A stretch of 64,000 bases of DNA, taken from NCBI RefSeq assembly GCF_046115515.1, contig NZ_CP175953.1, one strand, 5' to 3'. The position numbers and the translations under genes were made by a program. Below, in pieces: positions 26,459 to 35,766 of the stretch (the first letter of the stretch is position 1; each line of letters starts with the position of its first letter). This stretch comes from Gracilimonas sp017641085 (GTDB taxonomy: Bacteria > Bacteroidota > Rhodothermia > Balneolales > Balneolaceae). The notes beneath the pieces were generated by a model. The model searched no databases. It worked only from the letters and a program-made list of their open reading frames with translations, and was not told where the DNA came from.

Positions 26459-27541
26459 CAGACTAAGCTCCAATTGCTCGTACGCGGTTTTCTCATTCAG
26501 GTTTAAATTTGACAGGGTGATGCCCAGCAAGCGCACCGGGCGACTTCCCACTTCGGTATCCTCCAAAAGTTTACGCACTACTTCGGTGATGTCGGTATAT
26601 CGGTTGGTATAATGTGGCAGGGAATAACTCCGGGTAATGGTATCAAAATTTTTATAGCGGACTTTCAGAGTGATGGTCTTTCCGGCAGCATTGATCTTCT
26701 TCATCCCCTCAGAGATGGTTTGCGCCAGCTCGTCAAGAAAATTGTGGATCCACTCGAGGCTGTCGATGTCTTCAGAAAAGGTTCGTTCTTTACCATACGA
26801 TTTTCGAACCCGATGCGGCTTTACCTCACGATGATCAATCCCCCTAACAATACGGTAATAGAACCGCCCGGATTTGCCGAAAGCTTTAACTAGATCAATT
26901 TCACTCCACTTTTTTAAGTCAGCCCCGGTCTTAATACCCACGGCATGCATCTTTTTCTGTGTCGCCTTACCTACTCCAAAAAACTGTTTGATATCCAGCT
27001 CTTCCAGAAAAGCTTCAGCTCTATCAGGAGTGATTAAGGTAAGTCCGTTGGGCTTGTTGATGTCGGATGCGACCTTGGCCAAAAACTTATTGTGAGCCAC
27101 ACCTGCTGAAGCAGTCAACTTGGTGACTTCATAGATCTTTTTCTTAACCTCTTTAGCAATCAATGTGGCTGAGGGAATGTCTTTGTGGTTTTCGGTTACA
27201 TCGAGAAAGGCTTCGTCCATAGAGAGGGGTTCCACTAGATCGGTGTATTCGAAGAAGATTTCGCGAATTTGCCGGGAGGCTTTTTTGTAAGCATCAAAAT
27301 TAGCTTTTACAAAAATACCGTGCGGACAAAGCCGGATTGCCTGAGAAGCAGGCATTGCCGAGTGGACCCCAAATTTCCGGGCTTCATAACTGGCGGTTGC
27401 CACAACTCCTCGCCCGCTGGGTGAACCTCCTACAATCACCGGCTTCCCTTGCAAATCAGGATTATCCCGCTGCTCAACGGCGGCATAAAAGGCATCCATA
27501 TCAACATGGATAATCTTTCGGATGGGTATCTCAGAACTCAT
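26453..27541 (-). CDS. dinB: DNA polymerase IV (Y-family)
   Basis: DinB is an error-prone translesion polymerase. The 362 residues show the palm motif IHVDMDAFYAAVEQRD, the SMDEAFLDVT catalytic acids, the helix-hairpin-helix (FFGVGKATQKKMHAVGI) and the little-finger domain. The last residues (AYEQLELSLY) end in a QLxLxx-type clamp-binding motif, fitting the dnaN product. No LexA-type operator was identified upstream. Confidence 0.95.
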   Translation of the reverse strand: MSSEIPIRKIIHVDMDAFYAAVEQRDNPDLQGKPVIVGGSPSGRGVVATASYEARKFGVHSAMPASQAIRLCPHGIFVKANFDAYKKASRQIREIFFEYTDLVEPLSMDEAFLDVTENHKDIPSATLIAKEVKKKIYEVTKLTASAGVAHNKFLAKVASDINKPNGLTLITPDRAEAFLEELDIKQFFGVGKATQKKMHAVGIKTGADLKKWSEIDLVKAFGKSGRFYYRIVRGIDHREVKPHRVRKSYGKERTFSEDIDSLEWIHNFLDELAQTISEGMKKINAAGKTITLKVRYKNFDTITRSYSLPHYTNRYTDITEVVRKLLEDTEVGSRPVRLLGITLSNLNLNEKTAYEQLELSLY

Positions 27542-27678
27542 AACATAAATTACACATATGCATTCATATTAAAAAGCGTTTAATTTTTCTAAACCGGAAG
27601 AGTGGCAAAGATTTGGAGGAACAATTACTACCCACAATTCATTTAAGGGAATGAACCGAAAACAACGAAATATTAACC

Positions 27679-28467
27679 ATGAAAATATTGACATCTAAGA
27701 CCATACTAAGCACGCTAATAGTAGCATTAACCGTATTTAGTTCTGGTTGCCTGGATAACTCTACGGGCAATGACGATGACAAGGATATTGTTTACTCTCA
27801 CATGGAGAATCCGGGCCATTCTGCCAATGATTTTCTTTCGGGAGAAACCTTTACTTCTCTGGAAGTAGAGATAGATTACATGCAGGGTTATGCACCCAAT
27901 GCCGAGTCGGTGGATAGTCTTGAGGCTTTTTTAGAGCAACGACTAAATAAACAATCAGTTGTAATAAAAGAACCAACGGAGATTCCGGCAGTCGGTCAGT
28001 CTTCATATACCGCAAGCGAAATCCGAGCGCTGGAAGAAGAGCATCGAGATGAGTTTACATCTGTTGAAGACGGCACGCTCAGAGCTTACATGATTATCGT
28101 AGATGGAGAGTTTGAGAGTGGAAACGTGCTGGGTATTGCTTACTACAATACTTCAAATGCCTTTTTTGGAGCGACTTATGAAGAAGTAAGCGGCGGGTTC
28201 AATCAGCCCTCAAGAAGATTGACAGAGTCTGTCTCTTATCGCCATGAATTCGGACACTTGTTTGGACTGGTAAATATTCCCGGATCAGGAACTGAAATGC
28301 AGACCAACCATCAGGATACGGAGCACGGACGTCACTGTGATAACGACAGCTGCCTGATGTATTATGCCATGGAAAATGCAGGTGTATTCGGTCAGTTTTT
28401 AGGAGAACAAATTCCTCCGCTTGATGAAAACTGCATTGCCGACTTACAAGCTAACGGTGGCAAGTAA
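27679..28467 (+). CDS. Lipoprotein zinc metalloprotease (HExxHxxGxxN)
   Basis: A 262-residue predicted lipoprotein: a signal segment then a lipobox ending SSGC (Cys about residue 24) and an acidic linker (NDDDKD). The catalytic motif is YRHEFGHLFGLVN at about residue 189. It is followed by a Cys/His-rich loop and CLMYY, a Met-turn-like segment, as in metzincins. The third ligand position after HExxHxxG is Asn rather than His or Asp, and a nearby His may substitute. Substrate unknown. It is cell-envelope located, alone between dinB (divergent) and prfC (convergent). Confidence 0.78.
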   Translation: MKILTSKTILSTLIVALTVFSSGCLDNSTGNDDDKDIVYSHMENPGHSANDFLSGETFTSLEVEIDYMQGYAPNAESVDSLEAFLEQRLNKQSVVIKEPTEIPAVGQSSYTASEIRALEEEHRDEFTSVEDGTLRAYMIIVDGEFESGNVLGIAYYNTSNAFFGATYEEVSGGFNQPSRRLTESVSYRHEFGHLFGLVNIPGSGTEMQTNHQDTEHGRHCDNDSCLMYYAMENAGVFGQFLGEQIPPLDENCIADLQANGGK

Positions 28468-28474
28468 GTTGTAG

Positions 28475-28540
28475 AGAACATCGAACAAGGAACATCCAAC
28501 TTCTAACATGATAAGTTGGGTGTTCGGCGTTCGAAGTTCT
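28475..28540. terminator. Heptamer-word stem-loop between convergent genes
   Basis: The arms 28475-28502 and 28513-28540 are complementary at 23 of 28 positions around a 10-nt loop. Each arm is built of heptamers such as GAACATC, GAACAAG, GAACATC, CAACTTC. The right arm ends on the first base of the prfC stop codon. A stem this long between two facing stops is well placed to end transcription from both sides, although there is no T-run. Confidence 0.7.
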
Positions 28541-30147
28541 TAGCCTTGTTTGAATTTGTAGAGGTTTTCGGCTCCTGCTTTTTCTTCGCCTTGCGAAAGG
28601 GCGTATTGGGAATCGAAAAGCACGATGGGATTTTCTTCCATGTCTTTGGTGACGTGGGTGGAATAGCTGGCTTCCAGTTTTTCAATCACATCATCCCGGT
28701 CGTTGGGCAACCAGCGGGCACAATGATAGGATACCGGGGTTTTGATGAGCTCAACCCCATATTCAGTCAGCATGCGGTGTTCTACCACTTCAAATTGAAG
28801 TACACCCACTGTTCCCAGCAGCAGCTCATTTCCTACTCCGTTTGGCACTTCAAAGACGTGAACCACCCCTTCTTCAGAAAGCTGTTTCAGACCTTCTCTA
28901 AGCTGCTTTCGCTTGAAGGGGTCTTTGGTGGCTACTTTTTGAAAATGCTCGGGGGTGAAAAGGGGGATTACATCAAACTTAACTTCATTCTTCTCAAAAA
29001 TGGTGGTTCCGATACGGAATGAACCGGGATTGAAAATAGAGACAATATCACCGGGATAAGCATCTTCCAGCAGCTGGCGGTCATCACCCATCAAAGTATG
29101 GGGGGTCGACATCTTCACTTTCTTGCCGTTTCCGGCGATGGTTACCTGCTGTCCGCGCTCAAATCTACCGGAAGCCACACGGATAAAAGCGGCACAGTCG
29201 CGGTGATCTGGATTCATGTTGGCTTGCATCTTAAAGATGAAGCCGGAGAAGCCGTCGTTTAAATCACGGGCCACACCGTCGGGTGTTTTGTATTGCTGTG
29301 GGTGCGGGGCAAGCTGATGGAAGTAGTTAAGAAACACATCCAGCCCGAAGTTGTGCAGGGCCGATCCAAAAAATACCGGCGTTACTTTACCGGTTGCATA
29401 TGCTTCCCGATCCATGTTTTCATACATGTCGTCAATCAGCATCACCTCTTCTTCGAAGGCTTCCTTTTCCACGCTCGACATGGACGAAGCTTCAATAGCA
29501 TCTTCCAGATCAAGAACTTCCGTGACGGCCTTTTTGGCTCCGTGTTCCGTCTTTTGATACATGTGTACTTTCTTCTCAATCACATCATAGATGCCCTGGA
29601 ATTTCTGTCCGTAGCCCATAGGCCAGCTGGCGGGCACGGCTTCAATCCCCAGCTTATTCTCGATGTTACTGAGAATTTCCAATGGCTCCATCCCGGGGCG
29701 GTCACATTTATTCACAAAGGTGATGACCGGCACTTCACGGAGCTTACATACTTCAAATAATTTCTCGGTTTGCTCCTCCACGCCTTTGGCTACGTCAATC
29801 ACCATCAGGCCGGAGTCGGCAGCTACTAAAGTTCGGAGCGTATCTTCAGAAAAGTCTTTGTGACCCGGTGTATCCAGCAGGTTGTACTTGATCCCTTCTT
29901 TCTCAAACCGAAGTACGGATGATGTCACTGAGATACCACGCTCTTGCTCTATCGACATCCAGTCGGAGGCGGCGTGCCGGGTAGCTTTTCTCGCGCGGAT
30001 AGATCCAGCCTCGTGCAGCGCTCCGCCATACAGCAACAGCTTTTCCGTGAGGGTGGTTTTACCAGCATCCGGGTGAGATATAATGGCGAAGGTTCGTCGC
30101 TTTTTCGCCTCTTTGATGATGTTTGATTCGGCTGTGGCCGTGCTCAT
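28540..30147 (-). CDS. prfC: Peptide chain release factor 3
   Basis: RF3 is the GTPase that recycles RF1/RF2 from the ribosome. The 535 residues are standard. G motifs: SHPDAGKTTLTEKLL (G1), ERGISVTSS (G2), DTPGHKDFSEDT (G3), NKCDRPGMEP (G4). The later domains contain the RF3-typical FKMQANMNPDHRDC and GVLQFEVVEHRM. The C-terminal residues KAGAENLYKFKQG are usual for the family. It is convergent with the metalloprotease gene. Confidence 0.97.
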   Translation of the reverse strand: MSTATAESNIIKEAKKRRTFAIISHPDAGKTTLTEKLLLYGGALHEAGSIRARKATRHAASDWMSIEQERGISVTSSVLRFEKEGIKYNLLDTPGHKDFSEDTLRTLVAADSGLMVIDVAKGVEEQTEKLFEVCKLREVPVITFVNKCDRPGMEPLEILSNIENKLGIEAVPASWPMGYGQKFQGIYDVIEKKVHMYQKTEHGAKKAVTEVLDLEDAIEASSMSSVEKEAFEEEVMLIDDMYENMDREAYATGKVTPVFFGSALHNFGLDVFLNYFHQLAPHPQQYKTPDGVARDLNDGFSGFIFKMQANMNPDHRDCAAFIRVASGRFERGQQVTIAGNGKKVKMSTPHTLMGDDRQLLEDAYPGDIVSIFNPGSFRIGTTIFEKNEVKFDVIPLFTPEHFQKVATKDPFKRKQLREGLKQLSEEGVVHVFEVPNGVGNELLLGTVGVLQFEVVEHRMLTEYGVELIKTPVSYHCARWLPNDRDDVIEKLEASYSTHVTKDMEENPIVLFDSQYALSQGEEKAGAENLYKFKQG

Positions 30148-30224
30148 AGTACTTTTTGACTGCTTGATTAAGCTTTAAAGATACGGCCTTTTGCTTGAAG
30201 TTTGTAGTGAATGATTTTCGGAAT

Positions 30225-30263
30225 AAGTGATATGGTGAAATGGTGATGTTGTGATGTGGTGGA
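30225..30263. repeat. Octamer-word array (NNRGTGAT), third locus
   Basis: A run of AAGTGAT, ATGGTGAA, ATGGTGAT, GTTGTGAT, GTGGTGG in direct order, with no clear second arm nearby. It lies upstream of prfC in the 280-base gap 30148-30427, in which I see no gene. It belongs to the same word family as 20950-21137 and 26314-26458. Confidence 0.7.
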
Positions 30264-30303
30264 GGGGATGATAAGTATGCCCGTGATTGAGACTGATTGA
30301 ACC

Positions 30304-30331
30304 TCGTGCCGGACGCTCTGCGTCGGCACGA
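30304..30331. repeat. 28-nt palindromic repeat, copy 2
   Basis: TCGTGCC (30304-30310) pairs with GGCACGA (30325-30331), with GACGC/GCGTC inside and a TCT loop. Against the copy at 8588-8615 (read on the other strand) the stem differs by a paired change, T-A to G-C, so pairing is kept. It is probably a REP-type element. Confidence 0.65.
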
Positions 30332-30427
30332 AGACTTACCGGGCAGGATTTGCTTTCCTTTTCCAACGGGTGGCTGGGAAAGTGGTGAAAATTTTAAACC
30401 TGTAATACAAGTTCAATATAGGGTCAA

Positions 30428-31216
30428 TCAATTCAGATAATCACTCAAATCAAGAGTAATAGTTTTACCAAAAGTTCTTCCTTCTGCTATTATTTCTATG
30501 TAGCCGTGATACAGGCTTTGCAGCGTATCATTTTCAGGTACAAAGTAAAATTCGTTTCTAGGTCCGAGATGAGTTATCAGATCATAGATATATTTGTTTT
30601 GTTTACGAAGAACTGTTAGATCCAAAGTAGGGGTAAGCGTGACCCAAGAGCTAAAGTTTGTGTAGTTCATATTTTCCACCAATGGTGAATAATGGGTCAG
30701 CAATCTAACCCGGGGGAATTCAGGGTCAACATCTAAGATTTCAAGACGTTCAATTCTTCCGGTTTTAGGAAAAACGGCTCTTTGTCGGCCACGCTCAACC
30801 GGCTCTTCAACTACATGTATATTAAAAGGAAGAAAAACGGTGTGAAGGTCATTTGAGTCATTTCTTCTAATATCAGCACTGCCAACAATAGCCCCTTCAA
30901 ATTGTCCTGTTTTTTTCCCGATTATAAAGACATAGTCTTCCTGTCGATGAAATTCGACATTCTGAGAATTGGTAATAAAAGTTTCTAAATAGGGCTCTGT
31001 TCTGCGGTTTCCTTCACAATCATAGTCGTATTCCCAATAGGGATCGGTGTTAAAGAATACCGTATCTCCCAAAGTAACATATTGATCGGGTATTGGAGAA
31101 GTAGAGACGGAACCTATATCCGGGCTCAAAAAAGGAAATCCGCATTCTATACCCTCTACTATAAAACACCCCGGAAGAAAAAGCACAATCAGCAGTAAAT
31201 AGACAGCTCTCAACAT
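30428..31216 (-). CDS. Hypothetical lipoprotein
   Basis: A 262-residue product that I cannot assign. The N-terminus LLLIVLFLPGCFIVEG is a clear lipoprotein signal with Cys at residue 17, so it is probably anchored in the outer membrane. The body is rich in beta-type sequence, with repeated short strands (EDYVFIIGKKTGQFEGAI, HTVFLPFNIHVVEEP) and no cysteine cluster or catalytic motif. It is possibly an immunoglobulin-like fold. It lies 65 bases behind the amylase gene on the same strand. Confidence 0.65.
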   Translation of the reverse strand: MLRAVYLLLIVLFLPGCFIVEGIECGFPFLSPDIGSVSTSPIPDQYVTLGDTVFFNTDPYWEYDYDCEGNRRTEPYLETFITNSQNVEFHRQEDYVFIIGKKTGQFEGAIVGSADIRRNDSNDLHTVFLPFNIHVVEEPVERGRQRAVFPKTGRIERLEILDVDPEFPRVRLLTHYSPLVENMNYTNFSSWVTLTPTLDLTVLRKQNKYIYDLITHLGPRNEFYFVPENDTLQSLYHGYIEIIAEGRTFGKTITLDLSDYLN

Positions 31217-31281
31217 CTTTTACCTCTCTGTTTTTTTCAGAATGTAATTAAAATGAGGTAAATAAGGAACTTAGACCGTAA

Positions 31282-33144
31282 TTATCTCAGCTCCCAAACG
31301 CCGGTTGTTTTTCCTGGCACTTCGAAATCTCCGGAAACGTCTATTTTTTCTCCTGAAACCACATTTACCCCATGTTCAAAACCATTTAGAATTTCGGCAA
31401 AACGAGTGCTGTTTAAAGTATAAGACCCTTCATTGGCATTCATGACCACCATCACGGTTTGCTTTTCGTGAACCCGAAAATAGACATAGGTATTATTTTC
31501 TGGCACAAAGTGAACCAGCCGCCCTTCATGAATTGCTGCAGCATTTTTGCGCCAAGTGGTTAGTTCACTGATCCAATCCAGGATCTCGTTCTCCTTGTCG
31601 GTGCGACCTTTTTCGGTAAATACGCTGCGGTCGTCATCAGGCCAGCCGCCGGGCATGGTTTGTCGCCAGGCCTCATCATCACCACCCCGGTTTTCGTGCC
31701 CCATCATCAGTTCTGTGCCATAGTAAACCTGTGGAATTCCACGTGTGGTCATCAAAAAAGCATAGGCCATTTTGAAGTAGTCTTCGTCTTTGCCCACCGT
31801 TTCGTAGATGCGGCCCATATCGTGGTTATCCAGGAAGTTTACGTTCAGCATGGGGTCGGCATACACAAAATCCTGAGACAGCACGTAATACAATTTGCTT
31901 AGTCCGTTCAGCCAGCCAAAGTCTTCATTAAAGGCCTGACGGATAGCATTGGCAATTTGGAAATCGGTTACGCTGGGAAGGTTTGAATCATAGCCATCAT
32001 CAACTCCGGGCTTATCGTATTGCCAGTAGGCTTCAGCAGGAACGGTGTTCACCCATGATTCTCCCACAATGTTAAAATTGGGATAGGCTTCCAGCACTTC
32101 TTTCGCCCAGCGCGCCATATACTGCTGGTCGGGATACACGTAGGTATCCATGCGGATGCCATCGATTCCGGAGTACTCAATCCACCAGATGGTGTTTTGA
32201 ATCAGGTAATCAGCAAGCAACTCATTCTTCTGATTCAGGTCGGGCATTTCCTTCACAAACCATCCATTCATCAGTTTGTCGGAGTCGTATTCCGAGGCAT
32301 AAGGGTCGGAGGCCACGGCTCCCCGAAAATTCGTGGTTCCATATTCTTCGATATCATGTACCCAGTCGGAAGTCGGCAAATCATCCATCCACCAGTGCCG
32401 GTCGCCGATGTGATTATGAATCATATCCATGATCACTTTCATGTCTTTTTGGTGAGCTTCTTCCACCAGCTTTTTATACTCCTCGTTGCTTCCATAACGG
32501 CGGTCAACCCGGTACAAGTCGGTGGCGGCATAACCGTGATAAGCCCCATAATCAGCGCTCATATCATTTTCGATAATCGGCGTGAACCAAATGGCGGTCA
32601 TTCCTAGATCTTTGATGTAATCCAGATGATCCATCACCCCCTGAATATCCCCGCCCTGTCTCCGTTCGGGGTTAGATCGGTCGGCTGCTTCCAGCATTCC
32701 TTCTACGCTGTCGTTGGATGGGTCTCCATTGGCAAAACGGTCGGGCATCATCAGGTAAATTACATCGGAGGCATCAAAGCCCTGATGGCGACCTTCCTGA
32801 AATTCCCGGGTTTTTAGCTCGTAATTCAAGGTGATGCTTTTTCCACCCCGGGTTAAAGTGATGGGCATGGTTCCGGCTCTGGCATCCTTCGAAATATCAA
32901 AATAGAGGAACAGGTAATTGGGAGAATCAACAGCATACTGAGCGGTAATTTCCACGCCGGGATATTCAACGGATGCGCGGTAGTGACCAAGTTCCTCGCC
33001 GTACAGCTGAAGCTGGAGTTCATTAACGGGCATTTCTACCCACCAGAAAGGCGGATCAACAACCTGAATTTCTTGTGGAGTCTGAGCCTGAGCAAGTATT
33101 GATAAAAGGAATAGGGACAGAAAAAGGGAACAAATTTTCTTCAT
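31282..33144 (-). CDS. Secreted alpha-amylase family protein (SusA/neopullulanase-like)
   Basis: A 620-residue exported GH13 glycosidase. Signal peptide 1-20 (SILAQAQ), an N-terminal beta domain (about 25-115, cyclomaltodextrinase-type), and the catalytic barrel from about 125. Catalytic residues: DGIRMDTYVY (nucleophile Asp), NIVGESWVN (acid/base Glu), VNFLDNHDMG (third Asp), with MDMIHNHIGD as region I. A C-terminal beta domain follows. The architecture matches neopullulanase/SusA enzymes that cut starch or pullulan in the periplasm. Released maltodextrins could feed malQ. No SusC/SusD pair is nearby. Confidence 0.9.
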   Translation of the reverse strand: MKKICSLFLSLFLLSILAQAQTPQEIQVVDPPFWWVEMPVNELQLQLYGEELGHYRASVEYPGVEITAQYAVDSPNYLFLYFDISKDARAGTMPITLTRGGKSITLNYELKTREFQEGRHQGFDASDVIYLMMPDRFANGDPSNDSVEGMLEAADRSNPERRQGGDIQGVMDHLDYIKDLGMTAIWFTPIIENDMSADYGAYHGYAATDLYRVDRRYGSNEEYKKLVEEAHQKDMKVIMDMIHNHIGDRHWWMDDLPTSDWVHDIEEYGTTNFRGAVASDPYASEYDSDKLMNGWFVKEMPDLNQKNELLADYLIQNTIWWIEYSGIDGIRMDTYVYPDQQYMARWAKEVLEAYPNFNIVGESWVNTVPAEAYWQYDKPGVDDGYDSNLPSVTDFQIANAIRQAFNEDFGWLNGLSKLYYVLSQDFVYADPMLNVNFLDNHDMGRIYETVGKDEDYFKMAYAFLMTTRGIPQVYYGTELMMGHENRGGDDEAWRQTMPGGWPDDDRSVFTEKGRTDKENEILDWISELTTWRKNAAAIHEGRLVHFVPENNTYVYFRVHEKQTVMVVMNANEGSYTLNSTRFAEILNGFEHGVNVVSGEKIDVSGDFEVPGKTTGVWELR

Positions 33145-33239
33145 GATGAATAGGATCTTTACTTAGTGCCAACGCCAACTATAATAAAGATCAGTTCACA
33201 CATTTTCTTATGTAAATGCTTACATAGGGAAATACCCGC

Positions 33240-34313
33240 CTATTCAATAAAAATTTTAGCCAGCTCATTTCGAAGTTCGTTCATTGGCGCACTTGATCGG
33301 TTAATGGCAAAGGCGATGATAACTTCATTTTCGAGATGCATCAGAAACATGGTGCTTCCGCCTACCGAACCTCCGCTGTGTCCTTTCCATGCCGTGCCGC
33401 CAATTTCCATGGTTGCCCAGCCAATACCGTAGTTTGTGGATTCTCCATCATCGGTTTCAAGAGGCTTCATCAAGCGATCTTTTGTTTTCTGATTCAGAAA
33501 GTCGGAAGAGAGATGGGCTTCCCCAAACTTGATCATATCTTCGGTTGTGGAGAGGAATCCTCCGCCGGCCCATTTATAACTGTTGTCCACGTAGGGTGCT
33601 TCTTCGTTTTCTCCGTCTTCGTAAATGTAGAACTTGGTTCTGGCCGGAATATCACGGTAGGCATAATCGGGCATGGTGTTATTCATTCCCAGGGGTTGAA
33701 AAACTTCGGTTTCCATAAAAGGAATGAACTCTTCACCTGATGCGCCTTCAACAGCAGCACTTACCAAATTCCATCCATAGCTGGAATAGGAATAAGAGGA
33801 ACCGGGTTCAAACAAAAGGGTGTCTTCCTTAAAAATTTCGAGTCCTGCTGTAACGGTGTTATATCGCACGGTACTCATAAATTCATTATCCCGATAATGC
33901 CTGACCCCAGCCAGATGCCCGGCCACTTCTTCAACGGTAAAGTCGTATTTCTTTTCAGGAAATTCCGGTACGTAGGTGTGAATCGATTCATCCAGATCCA
34001 TTTTTCCCTGCTGGTACAGTAACCCGACGGCAGCGGCGGTATAAGTTTTGGATACGCTGCCTACCCGAAACAAGGTGCCGTCAGGATCGACCGGCGTTCG
34101 GGTGGAAAGATCCGAATAGCCAAAGCCGCGCGACCAAATAATTTCTCCATCCCGGTACACACTTACGCTCATCCCGGGGATGTTATAGTGCCGATAGTAA
34201 GACTCTACGAGTTTTTCTGCTTCGGCAATGTCGGCCTGAACAGCCACTTCCTGCCCAAAGACAGTGAGAGTCAGGAATGAGAATAGAATCAGAAAACTAA
34301 GTCGCTTTTGCAT
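33240..34313 (-). CDS. Serine hydrolase, beta-lactamase class C fold
   Basis: A 357-residue secreted protein, with a signal peptide ending VFGQ (about residue 21). The catalytic SxxK is in FRVGSVSKTYTAAA. The second motif reads YSSYGWN rather than the usual Y-x-N, a Ser variant also seen in LACTB-like members. The third motif is in WKGHSGGSVGG. Such proteins include peptidases and esterases acting on peptidoglycan or D-amino-acid peptides; antibiotic resistance should not be assumed. It follows the M20 amidohydrolase gene on the same strand. Confidence 0.88.
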   Translation of the reverse strand: MQKRLSFLILFSFLTLTVFGQEVAVQADIAEAEKLVESYYRHYNIPGMSVSVYRDGEIIWSRGFGYSDLSTRTPVDPDGTLFRVGSVSKTYTAAAVGLLYQQGKMDLDESIHTYVPEFPEKKYDFTVEEVAGHLAGVRHYRDNEFMSTVRYNTVTAGLEIFKEDTLLFEPGSSYSYSSYGWNLVSAAVEGASGEEFIPFMETEVFQPLGMNNTMPDYAYRDIPARTKFYIYEDGENEEAPYVDNSYKWAGGGFLSTTEDMIKFGEAHLSSDFLNQKTKDRLMKPLETDDGESTNYGIGWATMEIGGTAWKGHSGGSVGGSTMFLMHLENEVIIAFAINRSSAPMNELRNELAKIFIE

Positions 34314-34360
34314 AAGTATGGTTGAGTTGGTTTTGGGATTTATTCCGATATATCAACAGT

Positions 34361-35659
34361 TTACATCCCGGCGGAATTCATATAATCAATCACCAGGTTG
34401 CTCATGGCCCGAACACCTAATTTCATCCCGCTTTCATCAATGTAGAAATCCGGGGTGTGGTGTCCGGAAGCCTCCCGGTTGGGAGCTTTTCCGCCAATAA
34501 AAAAGTACAGCCCGGGCACCTCCTTCTGGAAAAAGGAGAAATCCTCTGCTCCGGTGATGGCATCCATAATCACAGCATTTTCCTCTCCGGCTAGTTCTTC
34601 AAGGGTGGGAGCCATCATGGCCGTTAATTCCGGATCGTTATAAGTGATCGGATATCCTTTATGGATGGTCAGGGTCGCTTCGGCCCCGTTGCTTTCTGCT
34701 GTATTCTGGACGATGGTTTCCAGTCGTTTAAAAATAAGTTGACGCATGTCTTCATCCAGGGCGCGAATGGTTCCTTCAAGATGAATGCTTTCCGGGATGA
34801 TGTTGTGACGAACACCTCCCTCAATAACGCCAAAAGTAACAACAGCCGCTTGTTTGGTGAGTTCCATATTCCGGCTCACAATGGTTTGGGCATTGTTGAT
34901 GATTTGAGCGGCCGTCACAATCGGATCAACTCCATTCCATGGAGCTGAGCCGTGAGCTTGCTTCCCTTTAATATCGAGGCTGAAGCTGTTCACGCTGGCC
35001 ATAATTCCTTCCGGCCGGTAACGGATAGTTCCAACCGGGGTGGCATCATTAATATGTAACCCAAAGATTACATCTACATCCGGGTTTTGGAGAACGCCTT
35101 CTTTAACCATCAGCTCGCCACCGCCTTCTTCTCCCTGTGGCGCTCCTTCTTCAGCAGGTTGAAAGATAAACTTAATAGTTCCCTTCAGGTCATCTTTCAT
35201 TTCCGTCAGTATTTTAGCCACGCCCATCAGGATGGCCATGTGGGTATCGTGACCGCAAGCGTGCATGACCCCAACTTCCTTGCCCTGATACATTCCGGTT
35301 GCTGTCGATTTAAAGGGAACATCGGTGCGTTCAGTAACCGGGAGGGCGTCCATGTCGGCCCGTAAGGCGATGACCGGTCCGGGCTTTCCGCCTTCCAAAA
35401 GTGCAACTACGCCGGTATGGGCTACTTCGGTTTCCACATCTAAGCCCAACTCATTCAGGTAATCAGCAATGTAAGCAGCTGTTTCAAATTCACGGTTAGA
35501 AAGCTCCGGGTTTTCGTGGAAGTGCCGGCGCCAGTCTATGACCTGTTGTTCAATCTCATCAGCGCGCTCATCGATAATTTTTTTTAGGTCGGCTGTGGAT
35601 TGAGCAAAGCTGCTTAGGGTGAAAAGTGAAACGAAAATCAGGGAGAGTACTTTTTTCAT
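34361..35659 (-). CDS. Secreted M20-family amidohydrolase
   Basis: A 432-residue metallohydrolase of the M20D (IAA-amino-acid/hippurate hydrolase) group, with a signal peptide (1-18, ending SSFAQ). Metal-site motifs: MHACGHDTHMAILMG, FQPAEEGAPQGEEGG and FGLHINDATPVGT, with EDFSFFQKEVPG near the C-terminus. The dimerisation domain (FSLDIKGKQAHGSAPW) is present. It hydrolyses N-acylated amino acids or peptides; the exact substrate is unknown. The ATG at 35659 is chosen because an upstream start at 35701 would precede the signal peptide. Confidence 0.92.
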   Translation of the reverse strand: MKKVLSLIFVSLFTLSSFAQSTADLKKIIDERADEIEQQVIDWRRHFHENPELSNREFETAAYIADYLNELGLDVETEVAHTGVVALLEGGKPGPVIALRADMDALPVTERTDVPFKSTATGMYQGKEVGVMHACGHDTHMAILMGVAKILTEMKDDLKGTIKFIFQPAEEGAPQGEEGGGELMVKEGVLQNPDVDVIFGLHINDATPVGTIRYRPEGIMASVNSFSLDIKGKQAHGSAPWNGVDPIVTAAQIINNAQTIVSRNMELTKQAAVVTFGVIEGGVRHNIIPESIHLEGTIRALDEDMRQLIFKRLETIVQNTAESNGAEATLTIHKGYPITYNDPELTAMMAPTLEELAGEENAVIMDAITGAEDFSFFQKEVPGLYFFIGGKAPNREASGHHTPDFYIDESGMKLGVRAMSNLVIDYMNSAGM

Positions 35660-35721
35660 GCGGATAATGGACTTGTTTATAATGTATCCGATTGTAACCA
35701 TTACCCGTCACTTTCAAAAAT

Positions 35722-35746
35722 AAAAAACCCTCCGGAAGAGGGTTTT
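35722..35746 (-). terminator. Intrinsic terminator of the pilin-like operon
   Basis: AAAACCCTC (35724-35732) pairs with GAGGGTTTT (35738-35746) around a 5-nt loop. On the minus strand the stem is followed by TTTTTTA. It lies 20 bases behind the last gene of the four-gene run 35767-38526. Confidence 0.92.
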
Positions 35747-35766
35747 AATGGATACAAGTAAGCACG

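Noticed and set aside
29293..29760. 155-codon open frame antisense to prfC
   Set aside because: Shadow frame opposite conserved RF3 sequence; no family resemblance.
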